Below are positions 22,297-32,733 of a stretch of DNA of 64,000 nucleotides, in pieces (the stretch's first letter is position 1; every line of letters begins with the position of its first letter). The notes under the pieces are model-generated. The model was given only the letters and a program-made list of their open reading frames with translations. It was not told where the DNA came from and did no database searches. Where the stretch lies: positions 473,348-537,347 of the forward strand of contig NZ_SWCO01000002.1 of assembly GCF_005117025.1 (NCBI RefSeq). Reading direction: 5' to 3'. The stretch comes from Alteromonas portus. Its GTDB lineage: Bacteria > Pseudomonadota > Gammaproteobacteria > Enterobacterales > Alteromonadaceae. The position numbers and the translations under genes were made by a program.

Positions 22297-23073
22297 CTAC
22301 TTTGGCGGCATGCGCAAGCCGCCGTCTAAGCGGATTGTCTCACCATTCAAGTAACTGTTATTCGCCATGTGGATAACCAGTTTCGCAAACTCTTCAGGCA
22401 AGCCAAGGCGCTTAGGAAACTGCACGTTAGCAGAAAGGGCGTCTTGCACCTTTTCTGGCATAGCAAGCAGCATGGGCGTGCCCATCACACCCGGCGCTAT
22501 GGTATTAACACGAATGCCTAGCGGCGCTAAATCTCGTGCCATTGGTAGAGTAAGACCAATAATGCCACCTTTACTCGCGGCATAAGCGGTTTGCCCTATT
22601 TGACCCTCATAGCCAGCAACTGAAGCAGTATTTACAATAAGACCACGCTCGCCTTCTGCGTTAATTGGCGATTGCTTTGCCATCGTTGCAGCTACTAAGC
22701 GAGAAACATTAAAGCTTCCGACCAAGTTGATATCGATAGTTTTCTGAAAATCGCCAAGCGGGGCAGGGTTGCCTTCTTTATCAAGTAAACGTTTTGCAGG
22801 GGCGATACCTGCGCAGTTAACCACTAAAGAAATGGCCCCAAACCTTTCGGTTGTCGCGTCTATAGCCGCTTGAACAGAAGTTTCATCGCGTACATCGACT
22901 TTGGTGAAAAGTGTATTGTTGTTGCCTAACTCTGCTACGCGCTGTGCGCCAAGCTCTTCATTTAAGTCGAAAAGGCTGACGTTAGCGCCTGCATCTCGAA
23001 GTGCGATGGCAGTGGCGTGACCAAGTCCAGAACAACCGCCAGTGACAATGGCAGTAAGATTATTTAGCGTCAT
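22297..23073 (-). CDS. SDR oxidoreductase, 3-hydroxyacyl-CoA dehydrogenase type-2-like
   Basis: A 258-residue short-chain dehydrogenase. The NAD-binding motif TGGCSGLGHATA is near residue 11, and an acidic residue after strand 2 (LFDLNEE) suggests NAD preference. NCAGIAPAKR and the catalytic Ser/Tyr/Lys set (NTASVAGYEGQIGQTAYAASKGG) are intact. The pattern is that of the HSD10-type enzymes that oxidise 3-hydroxyacyl-CoA, so a role in fatty-acid or branched-chain breakdown is likely. No beta-oxidation genes are adjacent. Confidence 0.82.
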   Translation of the reverse strand: MTLNNLTAIVTGGCSGLGHATAIALRDAGANVSLFDLNEELGAQRVAELGNNNTLFTKVDVRDETSVQAAIDATTERFGAISLVVNCAGIAPAKRLLDKEGNPAPLGDFQKTIDINLVGSFNVSRLVAATMAKQSPINAEGERGLIVNTASVAGYEGQIGQTAYAASKGGIIGLTLPMARDLAPLGIRVNTIAPGVMGTPMLLAMPEKVQDALSANVQFPKRLGLPEEFAKLVIHMANNSYLNGETIRLDGGLRMPPK

Positions 23074-23145
23074 AGTTTTCCCTTAAAACCCGAGTTTTCA
23101 CTGTTATTAACGTGATGTTAACGAGAAGTAAGAAGAAAAACTATG

Positions 23146-23165
23146 GTGCCGAGGGGGATCGGCAC
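23146..23165 (-). terminator. Hairpin between yhbY and the SDR gene
   Basis: A 7-bp stem (GTGCCGA / TCGGCAC) with a six-base loop; read on the minus strand it is followed by CATAGTTTTTCTT. It lies 20-40 bases after the yhbY stop and probably ends that transcript. Confidence 0.65.
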
Positions 23166-23187
23166 CTTTTATTCAGTTATTTATGAC

Positions 23188-23481
23188 CTATTTTGGCAAC
23201 TGAATTTTACAGTCTTCGCTTTGGCGGTAGATAATTAGTGTGTGACCGATTACCTGAAGCTTAACTGAGTTGGTTTCACGAACAATGGCGTCCATGATAA
23301 GCGCTTTTTCTTCGCGATCATCAGTTGGCACCTTAACTTTAATTAATTCGTGGTGACTAAGTGCGTTGTCGATTTCGGCAACTACACCTTCTGTCAGGCC
23401 GTTCCCACCTAGCTGCACCACAGGTTTTAAGGGGTGTGCAAGGCCTTTTAGGAATTGTTTCTGTTTATTTGAAAGTTTCAT
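23188..23481 (-). CDS. yhbY: YhbY, CRM-domain ribosome-assembly RNA-binding protein
   Basis: A 97-residue single CRM-domain protein that associates with pre-50S ribosomal particles. It carries LKGLAHPLKPVVQLGGNGLTEGVVAEID with the GxxG-type loop, then HELIKVKVP, and ends with IGHTLIIYRQSE. It is divergent from rlmE with about 95 bases between them, the common arrangement in gammaproteobacteria. Confidence 0.95.
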   Translation of the reverse strand: MKLSNKQKQFLKGLAHPLKPVVQLGGNGLTEGVVAEIDNALSHHELIKVKVPTDDREEKALIMDAIVRETNSVKLQVIGHTLIIYRQSEDCKIQLPK

Positions 23482-23576
23482 GAAGTAATATTTCTTACAA
23501 TTAATCTGTTAGTTTATGCTTGAAATAACGTATTCTAACGCCATCTTCTCTACAATCCTAATGACATTGTATTGGA

Positions 23577-24206
23577 ATGACAAAAAAGAAACACTCAGCC
23601 AGCAGTAAACGCTGGTTACAAGAACACGTCAACGACCATTATGTGCAGAAAGCAAATAAGGAAGGTTGGCGCTCGCGAGCTATCTATAAACTGGAAGAAA
23701 TTCAGAAAAAAGATAAGCTTATTAAACCAGGAATGACACTTGTAGACCTTGGTGCTGCGCCAGGGGGCTGGTCTCAGCTTGCTGCTCAGCTTGTTGGCGA
23801 CAATGGTCAAGTTATCGCGTGCGATATTTTGCCCATGGACCCAATAGTGGGGGTAGATTTTTTACAAGGTGATTTCAGAGAGGACGCTGTTCTCGACGCA
23901 CTATTGAACAGAATCGGTGGGAACACCGTAGATATTGTGTTGTCTGATATGGCACCGAACCTTGCAGGTAACGCCTCGGTTGACCAATCTCGCTCTATGT
24001 ACCTTTGCGAACTAGCGCTAGATATGTGTCACCAAGTGTTAAAGCCTGGGGGCTCGTTTGTCATAAAGGTGTTCCAAGGTGAAGGGTTTGTTGAGTTCAT
24101 GAACGCACTTAAACAATCTTTCACAACCATAAAGACGCGTAAGCCTGACTCGTCCAGATCACGTTCTCGTGAGGTGTATTTGGTGGCTTGTGGGTATAAA
24201 GTGTAG
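23577..24206 (+). CDS. rlmE: 23S rRNA 2'-O-ribose methyltransferase RlmE
   Basis: Methylates U2552 of 23S rRNA in the 50S subunit. The 209 residues include [12 protein letters not shown] (catalytic Lys region), the SAM motif [12 protein letters not shown], the Asp of SDMAPN and the second catalytic Lys in [11 protein letters not shown], followed by the [15 protein letters not shown] end. It lies upstream of ftsH as in E. coli and could be co-transcribed with it over a 100-base spacer. Confidence 0.97.
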   Translation: MTKKKHSASSKRWLQEHVNDHYVQKANKEGWRSRAIYKLEEIQKKDKLIKPGMTLVDLGAAPGGWSQLAAQLVGDNGQVIACDILPMDPIVGVDFLQGDFREDAVLDALLNRIGGNTVDIVLSDMAPNLAGNASVDQSRSMYLCELALDMCHQVLKPGGSFVIKVFQGEGFVEFMNALKQSFTTIKTRKPDSSRSRSREVYLVACGYKV

Positions 24207-24307
24207 TACGCTTTGAGTTAAGCGGTTTTCGTTGCGAGTTGTGTCGTTTATTCAATAAACAACTTGTTGAATATCCAAACAATTCGGGTTTATAGAGGTT
24301 AGTAGCA

Positions 24308-26254
24308 TTGAGCGATATGGCAAAAAATTTAATCTTATGGTTAGTCATCGCCGTTGTTTTAATGTCGGTTTTCCAGAGCTTTTCACCGAGTGAATCGGCT
24401 CGTTCACAAACTGACTACACAACGTTTTTGAGAGAAGCAGAACAGGGAAATATTCGTGAAGTTCGCATCAATAATAGTGGCGAAATTCGCGGTACTAAGC
24501 GTTCAGGCGAAACTTTCCAAACATTCGTACCTTATTTCGATGATAAGTTGGTATCTGACTTGGTCAAGAACGACGTAAGGGTTTACGGTGAACCACCGGA
24601 AGAGCAGTCTCTTCTAACGTCAATCTTCATTTCATGGTTCCCCATGTTACTGCTTATTGGTGTATGGATTTTCTTCATGCGTCAAATGCAGGGTGGCGGC
24701 GGCCGTGGCGCTATGTCATTCGGCAAAAGCAAAGCTCGCTTGCTTGGTGAAGACCAAATCAAGACAACATTTGCTGATGTAGCAGGCTGTGACGAAGCAA
24801 AAGAAGACGTATCTGAATTGGTAGACTTCTTACGAGACCCGTCAAAGTTCCAAAAGCTAGGTGGTAAAATTCCGAAGGGCGTACTTATGGTAGGTCCTCC
24901 TGGTACGGGTAAAACGTTGCTTGCGAAAGCTATCGCGGGTGAAGCAAAAGTACCGTTCTTTACTATTTCAGGTTCTGATTTCGTTGAAATGTTCGTGGGT
25001 GTAGGTGCATCTCGTGTGCGTGACATGTTCGAACAAGCGAAGAAAGCAGCACCGTGTATCATCTTCATTGATGAAATCGATGCGGTAGGCCGTCAACGTG
25101 GCGCAGGTTTAGGTGGTGGTCACGACGAGCGTGAACAAACCCTTAACCAGATGCTAGTTGAGATGGACGGTTTTGAAGGTCACGAAGGTATTATCGTTAT
25201 TGCGGCAACTAACCGCCCTGACGTACTAGACCCTGCGCTACTTCGTCCTGGTCGTTTTGACCGTCAGGTAGTGGTTGGTCTTCCTGACATCCGCGGCCGT
25301 GAACAAATTCTTAAAGTTCATATTCGCAAAGTGCCGGTAGCTGATAACGTAGAGCCGTCAGTTATTGCTCGCGGTACACCAGGTTTCTCAGGTGCTGACC
25401 TTGCTAACTTAGTAAACGAAGCTGCATTGTTCGCTGCTCGCGGCAACAAGCGCCTTGTTTCTATGGAAGAGTTTGAAAAAGCGAAAGACAAAATCATGAT
25501 GGGCTCTGAGCGTAAGTCTATGGTGATGTCTGAGCCTGAAAAAGAAATGACTGCGTATCACGAAGCGGGTCACGCTATCGTAGGTCGCTTAGTGCCAGAG
25601 CACGATCCGGTATACAAAGTGTCAATCATTCCACGCGGTCGCGCGCTGGGTGTGACCATGTACTTGCCAGAGCAAGACCGTGTAAGTCACTCTAAACAGC
25701 ATTTAGAAAGTATGATTTCTAGCTTGTTTGGTGGGCGTATTGCTGAAGCCATCATTTATGGTGACGACAAAGTAACCACGGGTGCATCTAACGACATCGA
25801 ACGCGCAACTGAAATTGCACGTAAGATGGTGACTCAATGGGGCTTGTCGAGCAAAATGGGCCCAATGCTTTACGCTGAAGATGAAGGTGAAGTTTTCCTA
25901 GGTAAGTCTATGTCTAAGGCAACAAACATGTCTGATGACACAGCGCGAGCAATCGATGCGGAAATTAAGTCACTGATTGACCGCAACTACGAGCGCGCTC
26001 AAAAGATCCTTGAAGACAACATCGACATCTTGCATTCAATGAAAGACGCACTGATGAAGTACGAAACCATTGATGCAAAGCAGATTGATGACCTGATGAA
26101 CCGCACTGACGTTCGTCCTCCTGCTGATTGGGATGACAGCAAGCCATCGGGTGGCGATAAGCCAAGTGGCGGTGCGCCGGTTCGCGAAGGTGAAATTAAA
26201 AATGACGGTGTAGACAAACCGTCGGTAGGTAAGCCGGGCGATATTCCAAGCTAA
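24308..26254 (+). CDS. ftsH: ATP-dependent zinc metalloprotease FtsH
   Basis: Membrane-anchored hexameric AAA+ protease that controls LpxC, heat-shock factor and damaged membrane proteins. Two membrane segments (about residues 5-23 and 100-120) flank a periplasmic domain. The AAA part has Walker A GPPGTGKT, Walker [12 protein letters not shown] and the SRH ([21 protein letters not shown]). The zinc site is HEAGHAI. The C-terminal tail is Gly/Pro/Lys rich. I take the TTG at 24308, nine bases after AGAGG; the ATG at 24317 (MAKNLILW) is the alternative. Confidence 0.97.
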   Translation: MSDMAKNLILWLVIAVVLMSVFQSFSPSESARSQTDYTTFLREAEQGNIREVRINNSGEIRGTKRSGETFQTFVPYFDDKLVSDLVKNDVRVYGEPPEEQSLLTSIFISWFPMLLLIGVWIFFMRQMQGGGGRGAMSFGKSKARLLGEDQIKTTFADVAGCDEAKEDVSELVDFLRDPSKFQKLGGKIPKGVLMVGPPGTGKTLLAKAIAGEAKVPFFTISGSDFVEMFVGVGASRVRDMFEQAKKAAPCIIFIDEIDAVGRQRGAGLGGGHDEREQTLNQMLVEMDGFEGHEGIIVIAATNRPDVLDPALLRPGRFDRQVVVGLPDIRGREQILKVHIRKVPVADNVEPSVIARGTPGFSGADLANLVNEAALFAARGNKRLVSMEEFEKAKDKIMMGSERKSMVMSEPEKEMTAYHEAGHAIVGRLVPEHDPVYKVSIIPRGRALGVTMYLPEQDRVSHSKQHLESMISSLFGGRIAEAIIYGDDKVTTGASNDIERATEIARKMVTQWGLSSKMGPMLYAEDEGEVFLGKSMSKATNMSDDTARAIDAEIKSLIDRNYERAQKILEDNIDILHSMKDALMKYETIDAKQIDDLMNRTDVRPPADWDDSKPSGGDKPSGGAPVREGEIKNDGVDKPSVGKPGDIPS

Positions 26255-26270
26255 GCTTCTACACCAATTA

Positions 26271-26299
26271 AAAAAACGCCAGTTTAACTGGCGTTTTTT
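26271..26299 (+). terminator. Intrinsic terminator after ftsH
   Basis: AACGCCAGTT / AACTGGCGTT stem with a minimal loop, preceded by A-rich and followed by T-rich sequence, about 20 bases after the ftsH stop. It separates ftsH from folP. Confidence 0.9.
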
Positions 26300-26466
26300 G
26301 TCAGAGCGGTTTGATTTTAATCTAGGTTTTAACACACGGTTTTAGGCACGTTATCGTTGCTAAATCCACGGGTCAAAATCAGTTTGCTTTATAGCTTCAT
26401 TTCTCAATAATACATCTTTTTTAAAGAAATACTGTTATTTCAAAAAAACGACAATACAGGTAATTC

Positions 26467-27291
26467 ATGCAGTTTGGAAAGTACTTCATAGAACTGTCAC
26501 AGCCACAGGTGATGGGCATCTTAAACGTAACGCCTGATTCTTTTTCTGATGGTGGCAAGCACGCCAATGTAGCGCAAGCCCTTGAGCATGCACAACGCAT
26601 GATTGATGAAGGCGCAACCTTTATTGATATAGGTGGAGAATCAACAAGGCCAGGCGCACCCGATGTATCGTTGCAAGAAGAGTTAGACCGCACAATTCCA
26701 GTTATTGAAGTTGTAGCTAAAAATTCTGAGTGTGTTATTTCTATTGATACCAGCAAGGCTGACGTTATGCGCGAAGCAGTAAAAGCGGGAGCTGGGCTAA
26801 TCAACGATGTACGGGCGTTACAAGAGCCAGGCGCGCTTAGGGCAGCGGCTGAAGCAAAAGTACCGGTTTGCTTAATGCATATGCAAGGGCAACCCAGAAC
26901 GATGCAACAAAATCCCGAGTATGATGATGTGGTCAATGATGTTGGCCAATTTTTATTAGAGCGTAGCGTAGCGTGTCAAGAAGCTGGTATCCCCAAGAAC
27001 AACATTTTGTTTGACCCTGGCTATGGGTTTGGCAAGTCGTTAGAACACAATTATTCGTTAGTGAAGCATTTACCCGCACTTATGAAGCTCGGTTATCCCG
27101 TGTTAGTGGGAATGTCACGCAAGTCGATGATTGGCAATTTGCTTAACAGAAAAGTAGATGAGCGCTTGGCGGGAAGCATAAGCCTCGCTACAATTGTTGC
27201 CCAAATGGGCGCACAGATAATTCGCGTTCACGATGTAAGAGAGACAGCTGATGCTGTCAATATCGTGAAAATGCTGAATACAGTAAAATAA
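26467..27291 (+). CDS. folP: Dihydropteroate synthase
   Basis: Condenses p-aminobenzoate with the pterin pyrophosphate in folate synthesis; the target of sulfonamides. The TIM-barrel motifs are VMGILNVTPDSFSDGG near residue 15, IDIGGESTRPGA, and VCLMHMQGQPRTMQ. The length of 274 is usual. It is followed by glmM after nine bases, giving the conserved folP-glmM pair. Confidence 0.97.
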   Translation: MQFGKYFIELSQPQVMGILNVTPDSFSDGGKHANVAQALEHAQRMIDEGATFIDIGGESTRPGAPDVSLQEELDRTIPVIEVVAKNSECVISIDTSKADVMREAVKAGAGLINDVRALQEPGALRAAAEAKVPVCLMHMQGQPRTMQQNPEYDDVVNDVGQFLLERSVACQEAGIPKNNILFDPGYGFGKSLEHNYSLVKHLPALMKLGYPVLVGMSRKSMIGNLLNRKVDERLAGSISLATIVAQMGAQIIRVHDVRETADAVNIVKMLNTVK

Positions 27292-27300
27292 GGAATAATA

Positions 27301-28644
27301 ATGACCCAGCGCAAATATTTCGGCACCGACGGTATCCGCGGAAAAGTTGGCGAGAGCAATATTAACCCAGAGTTTGTTACAAAGCTGGGTTGGGCCGCGG
27401 GTAAGGTGCTTGCAGGTCGAGGTACGAACAAAGTACTTATAGGTAAAGACACGCGTATTTCTGGCTACATGCTAGAGTCGTCTTTAGAAGCCGGTCTATC
27501 GGCAGCGGGCATCAATATTGGTTTATTGGGTCCTATGCCAACACCAGCTATTGCGTATCTAACAAAGACATTCCGTTCTGAAGCGGGTATCGTAATCAGT
27601 GCGTCTCATAACCCTTTTTACGATAACGGCATCAAATTTTTCTCAGCCCAAGGTTTTAAGCTCGATGATGATATTGAGTTAGCGATTGAGGACATGCTTG
27701 AGCGCCCCATGACATGTGTGGCGTCAGATAAGCTGGGTAAAGCGACGCGCATAAACGATGCAGCAGGTCGTTATATTGAGTTTTGTAAAGGTACATTCCC
27801 GTCAGAATTATCGCTGACAGACTTAAAAATTGTTGTGGACTGCGCACATGGGGCAACGTACCACATTGCCCCCAATGTACTTAGAGAGTTAGGTGCTACG
27901 GTTATCGAACTTGGTACAGCACCGAACGGCTTAAATATCAACGACGGTGTGGGCGCAACCTCAATGGATGCGATTGTAGAAAAGGTTAAAGAAACTGGTG
28001 CTGATCTTGGGTTTGCCCTCGACGGTGATGGCGATCGTATCATGATGGTAGACCATTTAGGTAACGTGTTAGATGGTGACCAGATTGTTTACATTATCGC
28101 CCGCGACGCACTTAAAAACGGCAAGATGCAAGGTGGTGTGGTTGGCACCTTGATGAGCAACCTTGGACTTGAAAATGCACTGTCAAAGCTGGGCGTCCCT
28201 TTTGCCAGAAGTAATGTAGGCGACCGATATGTAATGGAGCTACTTCAACAAAAAGGCTGGTCAATTGGCGGTGAAAACTCAGGCCATGTTCTTAATCTTA
28301 ATATGAGTTCAACGGGTGACGGTATTGTAGCGGGTCTTCAAGTCCTTGCCGCGATGTTGCGTTCGCATATGGACTTACACGACTTAGCCAGCGGTTTTGA
28401 CATGTACCCACAAACATTGGTTAATGTACGATACGCTAACCAAGAAGTGGATTATTTGGCGCACAGTGATGTTCAAAATGCCAAAAAAGAAGCCGAGTCT
28501 GCGTTGGGTAAAACGGGCAGGGTACTTTTGCGAAAAAGTGGTACTGAACCGTTAATTAGAGTAATGGTGGAGTCGAACGATGAAAGCCAATCTCACAAAT
28601 GGGCAGAGCATATTGCTGAAACTGTTCGTAATCTCGCCAATTAG
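27301..28644 (+). CDS. glmM: Phosphoglucosamine mutase
   Basis: Converts glucosamine-6-phosphate to glucosamine-1-phosphate for peptidoglycan and LPS precursors. The start [13 protein letters not shown], the phospho-Ser site [17 protein letters not shown] near residue 100, the metal site [11 protein letters not shown], and the C-terminal [12 protein letters not shown] phosphate-binding loop are all intact. Length 447 is normal. Confidence 0.98.
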   Translation: MTQRKYFGTDGIRGKVGESNINPEFVTKLGWAAGKVLAGRGTNKVLIGKDTRISGYMLESSLEAGLSAAGINIGLLGPMPTPAIAYLTKTFRSEAGIVISASHNPFYDNGIKFFSAQGFKLDDDIELAIEDMLERPMTCVASDKLGKATRINDAAGRYIEFCKGTFPSELSLTDLKIVVDCAHGATYHIAPNVLRELGATVIELGTAPNGLNINDGVGATSMDAIVEKVKETGADLGFALDGDGDRIMMVDHLGNVLDGDQIVYIIARDALKNGKMQGGVVGTLMSNLGLENALSKLGVPFARSNVGDRYVMELLQQKGWSIGGENSGHVLNLNMSSTGDGIVAGLQVLAAMLRSHMDLHDLASGFDMYPQTLVNVRYANQEVDYLAHSDVQNAKKEAESALGKTGRVLLRKSGTEPLIRVMVESNDESQSHKWAEHIAETVRNLAN

Positions 28645-28740
28645 TTGGCGTAGCTGGAAATTTTGCTTTTTGTGCTTGTATCTTTTCAATTAAATAGTTA
28701 ATATCACGCCCGCTTTGAAGACAGGGCTAAGGTCTGCGTT

Positions 28741-29484
28741 GTGAGTAATAATCTTAGAAAGCCATTCGTGGCTGGCAATTGGAAAATGAACGGAAATTTG
28801 GCATTAGTTGCCGAATTTAATCAGAAACTAGCGAATGTAGAAGCTGAATCGGAAGTCGTAATTTGCGCGCCTTCACTCCTTTTACATGCATTTGAAACCC
28901 AATCGTTTGCCATAGGCGCTCAAAACGTAAGCCATCTCGAAAACGGCGCTCACACTGGTGAGTTGTCAGTAGATATGCTCAAAGAAGCGGGCTGTGGTTA
29001 CGCTATTGTTGGGCATTCTGAAAGACGTGAAGACCAAGGCGAATCAAGCGAACTTGTTGCATTAAAGGCGAAGCAATGTGTTTCTTCTGGTGTAGTACCT
29101 ATTATTTGTGTAGGTGAACCACTTGAAGTAAGAGAAGCAGGTAATGTTGAAGCGTTTGTCGGTGAACAACTAGATGCTTTAGTTAACACTATGTCGATAG
29201 ACGAACTTAGCAAAACTGTAATTGCATACGAGCCGATTTGGGCAATTGGTACTGGTAAAACAGCCAGCCCTGAACAAGCACAAGAAGTACACGAATTTAT
29301 TCGCGGCTATTTTGATAAGATAGACGCACAACTGGCTCAAGGCCTTCGTATTTTATACGGTGGTAGTGTTAAGCCAGATAATGCTGAAACCCTATTTGCG
29401 CAAAAAGATGTAGATGGTGGTTTGATTGGCGGTGCCAGTTTAAAAGCTGAAGATTTTATTTCAATTTGCCAAGCGGCAAACTGA
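28741..29484 (+). CDS. tpiA: Triosephosphate isomerase
   Basis: Interconverts glyceraldehyde-3-phosphate and dihydroxyacetone phosphate. The GNWKMNG motif (catalytic Lys), YAIVGHSERRE (catalytic His) and YEPIWAIGTGKTA (catalytic Glu) are present, with the phosphate loop YGGSVKPDN near the end. Start codon is GTG. Its place between glmM and secG is common in gammaproteobacteria. Confidence 0.98.
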   Translation: MSNNLRKPFVAGNWKMNGNLALVAEFNQKLANVEAESEVVICAPSLLLHAFETQSFAIGAQNVSHLENGAHTGELSVDMLKEAGCGYAIVGHSERREDQGESSELVALKAKQCVSSGVVPIICVGEPLEVREAGNVEAFVGEQLDALVNTMSIDELSKTVIAYEPIWAIGTGKTASPEQAQEVHEFIRGYFDKIDAQLAQGLRILYGGSVKPDNAETLFAQKDVDGGLIGGASLKAEDFISICQAAN

Positions 29485-29494
29485 CGAGGTATTT

Positions 29495-29908
29495 ATGATT
29501 TACGAAGTGCTACTAGTAGCATACCTAATTGTAGCGCTTTTACTTATTGGATTTGTTTTGATTCAACAAGGTAAAGGTGCAGATATGGGCGCTTCATTCG
29601 GTTCAGGCGGCTCAAACACGGTTTTCGGTTCATCAGGTTCTGGTAACTTTATGACTCGTACCACTGCAATACTTGCAGGTTTGTTTTTCTTTATTAGCCT
29701 TACGCTGGGTGCAATGACGTCAAACCGTGAGAGTGCAGAAGACGAGTGGAACAACCTAGAAGTTCCTGCTTCAGTAGAAGAGCAAGTAGAGCTTCCAGCT
29801 GACCAAGACGTTCCGGTGATTGAAGATGCAGCTCAAGGTGATGTTCCGGTAGTTGAAAGCGATGCGACAGACGTACCTGTGTCTGACGATAGCGAAGGTT
29901 CAAACTAA
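29495..29908 (+). CDS. secG: Preprotein translocase subunit SecG
   Basis: Small subunit of the SecYEG channel. Two membrane helices (residues about 3-22 and 55-75) flank the cytoplasmic GKGADMGASFGSGGSNTVFGSSG segment typical of SecG. The acidic C-terminal tail (from about residue 85, rich in Glu, Asp and Val) is much longer than in E. coli and is low-complexity. It follows tpiA after ten bases, and the tRNA-Leu gene begins ten bases after its stop, so the tRNA may be processed from the secG transcript. Confidence 0.95.
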   Translation: MIYEVLLVAYLIVALLLIGFVLIQQGKGADMGASFGSGGSNTVFGSSGSGNFMTRTTAILAGLFFFISLTLGAMTSNRESAEDEWNNLEVPASVEEQVELPADQDVPVIEDAAQGDVPVVESDATDVPVSDDSEGSN

Positions 29909-29918
29909 AAAAGTTTTT

Positions 29919-30004
29919 GCGGAAGTGGTGGAATTGGTAGACACGCCATCTTGAGGGGGTGGTGAGCATAGCTCGTGCGGGTTCAAGTCCCGCTTTCCGC
30001 ACCA
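29919..30004 (+). tRNA. tRNA-Leu (anticodon GAG)
   Basis: An 86-nt class II tRNA with encoded CCA. The acceptor GCGGAAG pairs with TTTCCGC (one G-T wobble). The D arm contains AATTGGTAGACA; the anticodon stem CCATC/GGTGG encloses the loop TTGAGGG with anticodon GAG. A variable arm and the T loop GGTTCAAGTCC follow. It resembles E. coli leuU, which also follows secG. Anticodon GAG reads CUC and CUU leucine codons. Confidence 0.96.
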
Positions 30005-30014
30005 ATTAAAAAAT

Positions 30015-30046
30015 AAAGGGGCCAGCATTATGCTGGCCCCTTTTTT
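30015..30046 (+). terminator. Intrinsic terminator after tRNA-Leu
   Basis: GGGGCCAGCAT / ATGCTGGCCCC, an 11-bp stem with a one-base loop, followed by six T. It begins about ten bases after the tRNA CCA and ends the glmM-tpiA-secG-tRNA transcript. Confidence 0.93.
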
Positions 30047-30244
30047 ATTACTGGGCTTTTTCAAATGCTTAGAGCCAGTTTGAACAAAGCAATGTTTTAC
30101 GTTGGTATAATTGTAACAAAGCGTTAAATACTAAAATTTACAGGACGTTATGCCTGTCCCTATCTTATATATTCAGCTATCCTTTAACGGATAAGCGTTT
30201 CTCGCATACTTAGAAAAATATAATATTCTTCACGGGGCACTAAA

Positions 30245-32539
30245 GTGCAAAAAACACTAAGTCAGAGTTTATTCCAAACCTTATTGATAGGTATTGTAAT
30301 AGCATCACTTCTGATTATTGGAGCTGTTTGGCGCTCCGCTAACACGTTAGTCGTTCAAAACATTGACCACGATATTCTTTTAGCGGAAAAAGTTTTCGAT
30401 AAGGTAGTGGCCGATAGGCAGGCTGTAATTAGAAGTGTTTCAAAGGTATTGTCGAGGTCTTTCGATTTTAGGCGCGCCGTAGGAACCGAAAACATCCCAT
30501 CAATCGAAGCTGCTTTTACAAGTTATGCTGAACGTCTTAATACCGATATCATCGCCTTAGTCAGCTTAGATCACAAAGTAGTGGCATCGCACTCGGATTT
30601 ATTTAAGCCTGGTCAAAATGTTGAAAGCAGCTTATCGCTAGTTGCAAAAGGTTTAGACAGTGGCTTTTTTGTAGTTAACAACAACCTAGTCCAATTAAAT
30701 CTAATACGAGTGGAAATTCCCACACTTAGATATTACATGCTGATTGGGGTTGATTTTGATAGTGCGTTGCTAAACCAGTTGAAACAGCTTGTAGATGCCG
30801 AAATTATTATTTCTGAAGCAGGTACAGATAAGGTTATAAAAGCAACCTTAGATGAAGGCGATGCGAAGCGTATCCTCACATCAGAACACGATCCTTCGTG
30901 GGTAGATGTTACCTTTAAAGACGAGTTGACGTATTTCGCTCGACAGGTGAGTATTGGCGCTGAACAAAATCTTCCAGTGGCTATTACATTGGCCGTTGAT
31001 GTAACGTCTTCTTTCAATGCGTTTACCCGTATTCAACTTACCATTTTGGCATTCTGTTTGTTAGCAATACTTGTTGCTATGGGGCTTTCTCTTTTACTAG
31101 CTAGAAATGTGAGTGAACCAGTATCAAAGCTAGTTAAAGCGGTTAACAAAGTTGCGTCAGGTTCCTATGGTGCTACGCTCGAGGCACCGTCAAAACTAAA
31201 AGAAATTACCGAGCTTGCCAATGCAGTTGATAGCATGCAGGCAAGTATTAAGAGCCGTGAAAAGCACATTCGCTATCAAGCAGAGCACGATGTGTTGACG
31301 GGGCTTTTTAACCGTAACTATGTTGAAGGTTTCTTCGAGTCTGAACTTAAGGAAGGGCGGGCTGTTCAAGTAGTGGCCATTACTGTTATTGGCTTTCGGA
31401 CAATAAATGACCTGTATGGCTATTCCAATGGTGACAACACATTAAAAGCATTAGCCGAGCGGCTACAGCGCTGGCCCGGTACATCTGCACGTCTTGCTGG
31501 CGGTGAGATACTGTATATTTCACATGAATCTCTTAATGATGACCAACTGGAAACCTTAAAGCACATATTAGAGCAGCCTGTTGAAAGTAACTTAATTGCT
31601 ATTCCTGTAAAAGTTGCAATGGCAATTATCGAGTGCCCACAAGATGCTGCATCCTCTGAAGAGCTCTTCAGAAAAATGAATATTGTGACTGATGAAGCCA
31701 TTCACAGTGACAATTGGTGTGTTCGCTATCGCACTGAGTTAGAAGATAAATATAACCGCCGCCTTGCTATTACAACGGAATTAAAACGCGCTCTTGCAAG
31801 CCAGCAGAATGAATTGTCTATGGTGTATCAACCCAAAGTTGATTTAAGGACTATGAAAGTTTGTAGCATGGAAGCGCTGATCCGATGGAATAACAGTGTG
31901 CTGGGTTTTGTTCCACCTGATGAGTTTATCACTATCGCAGAGCAAGCAGGTTTAATTGAGCAGGTTACTACCTGGGTTATGCAGCAGACAATTACAGACT
32001 TAGCCTACTTCAGAGCGAAAGGGTATGGGTTCACGGTGGCAATGAACCTTTCAACCCAAGACATACAAAACAAAGTACTGTTAAGTAAACTGGTGGCGCT
32101 GCTTACGCAAGAAGGGCTTTCACCTGAAGCGTTAGAGCTCGAAATAACTGAAAGCGACTTAGTTGCTGATGCATCACTTGCTATAGAGAATCTAAATGAG
32201 CTAACTGCACGGGGGTTTCATTTTGCCATCGATGATTTTGGTACAGGCTATTCTTCATTAGCTTATTTAAAGAACCTACCCGTTAAAACGATCAAGATAG
32301 ATAAGAGTTTTATTCTGTCTCTAGCTAGCGATGAGAACGACCAGCAGATCGTTCATACTGTTCTTAGTTTAGCGAATGTCTTTAACTTAAAAGTGGTAGC
32401 AGAAGGTGTGGAAGATGTCGCATCGCTAGACATTTTAAAAGGCTGGGGATGTGACATAGCACAGGGTTATTACATAAGCCGTCCACTCAATCGTCCAGAC
32501 CTTGAAGATTGGCTTCAAAATACGCCTTTCGGTGAATAG
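30245..32539 (+). CDS. Membrane GGDEF/EAL protein, likely c-di-GMP phosphodiesterase with degenerate GGDEF
   Basis: A 764-residue sensor. TM1 (about 8-28) and TM2 (about 258-285) enclose a periplasmic sensing domain; a HAMP linker follows (ARNVSEPVSKLVKAVNKVASG). The GGDEF domain begins HDVLTGLFNRN, but its active site reads LAGGEILYIS, so the second half of the motif is lost and cyclase activity is unlikely. The EAL domain is complete: SMEALIRWN, the TESDL Glu, and DDFGTGYSSLAYLKNLPVKTIKIDKSF. It most likely hydrolyses c-di-GMP in response to a periplasmic signal. The start codon is GTG. It stands alone after the tRNA terminator. Confidence 0.92.
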   Translation: MQKTLSQSLFQTLLIGIVIASLLIIGAVWRSANTLVVQNIDHDILLAEKVFDKVVADRQAVIRSVSKVLSRSFDFRRAVGTENIPSIEAAFTSYAERLNTDIIALVSLDHKVVASHSDLFKPGQNVESSLSLVAKGLDSGFFVVNNNLVQLNLIRVEIPTLRYYMLIGVDFDSALLNQLKQLVDAEIIISEAGTDKVIKATLDEGDAKRILTSEHDPSWVDVTFKDELTYFARQVSIGAEQNLPVAITLAVDVTSSFNAFTRIQLTILAFCLLAILVAMGLSLLLARNVSEPVSKLVKAVNKVASGSYGATLEAPSKLKEITELANAVDSMQASIKSREKHIRYQAEHDVLTGLFNRNYVEGFFESELKEGRAVQVVAITVIGFRTINDLYGYSNGDNTLKALAERLQRWPGTSARLAGGEILYISHESLNDDQLETLKHILEQPVESNLIAIPVKVAMAIIECPQDAASSEELFRKMNIVTDEAIHSDNWCVRYRTELEDKYNRRLAITTELKRALASQQNELSMVYQPKVDLRTMKVCSMEALIRWNNSVLGFVPPDEFITIAEQAGLIEQVTTWVMQQTITDLAYFRAKGYGFTVAMNLSTQDIQNKVLLSKLVALLTQEGLSPEALELEITESDLVADASLAIENLNELTARGFHFAIDDFGTGYSSLAYLKNLPVKTIKIDKSFILSLASDENDQQIVHTVLSLANVFNLKVVAEGVEDVASLDILKGWGCDIAQGYYISRPLNRPDLEDWLQNTPFGE

Positions 32540-32733
32540 CTATTTTATTACAAAAAATTTATATTTTTTGATGTCAACGAGATGTTCAATTAGTTATCAG
32601 TGATGACATGGCATCTTAAATGCAAAAACAATAATGAAGCGTGTAAAACACTCAACAGGCTCGATATTTTCACTAATGTGTGTGCATTTTGCCTACTGAG
32701 TCGTGAAATTACTTCAAAAACAAGGAATTTATT

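Noticed and set aside
29978..30004. tRNA-Leu 3' end as an attachment site for an island between 30 and 47.7 kb
   Set aside because: I found no direct repeat of the tRNA end downstream and no phage-type integrase gene; the genes in the interval look chromosomal.
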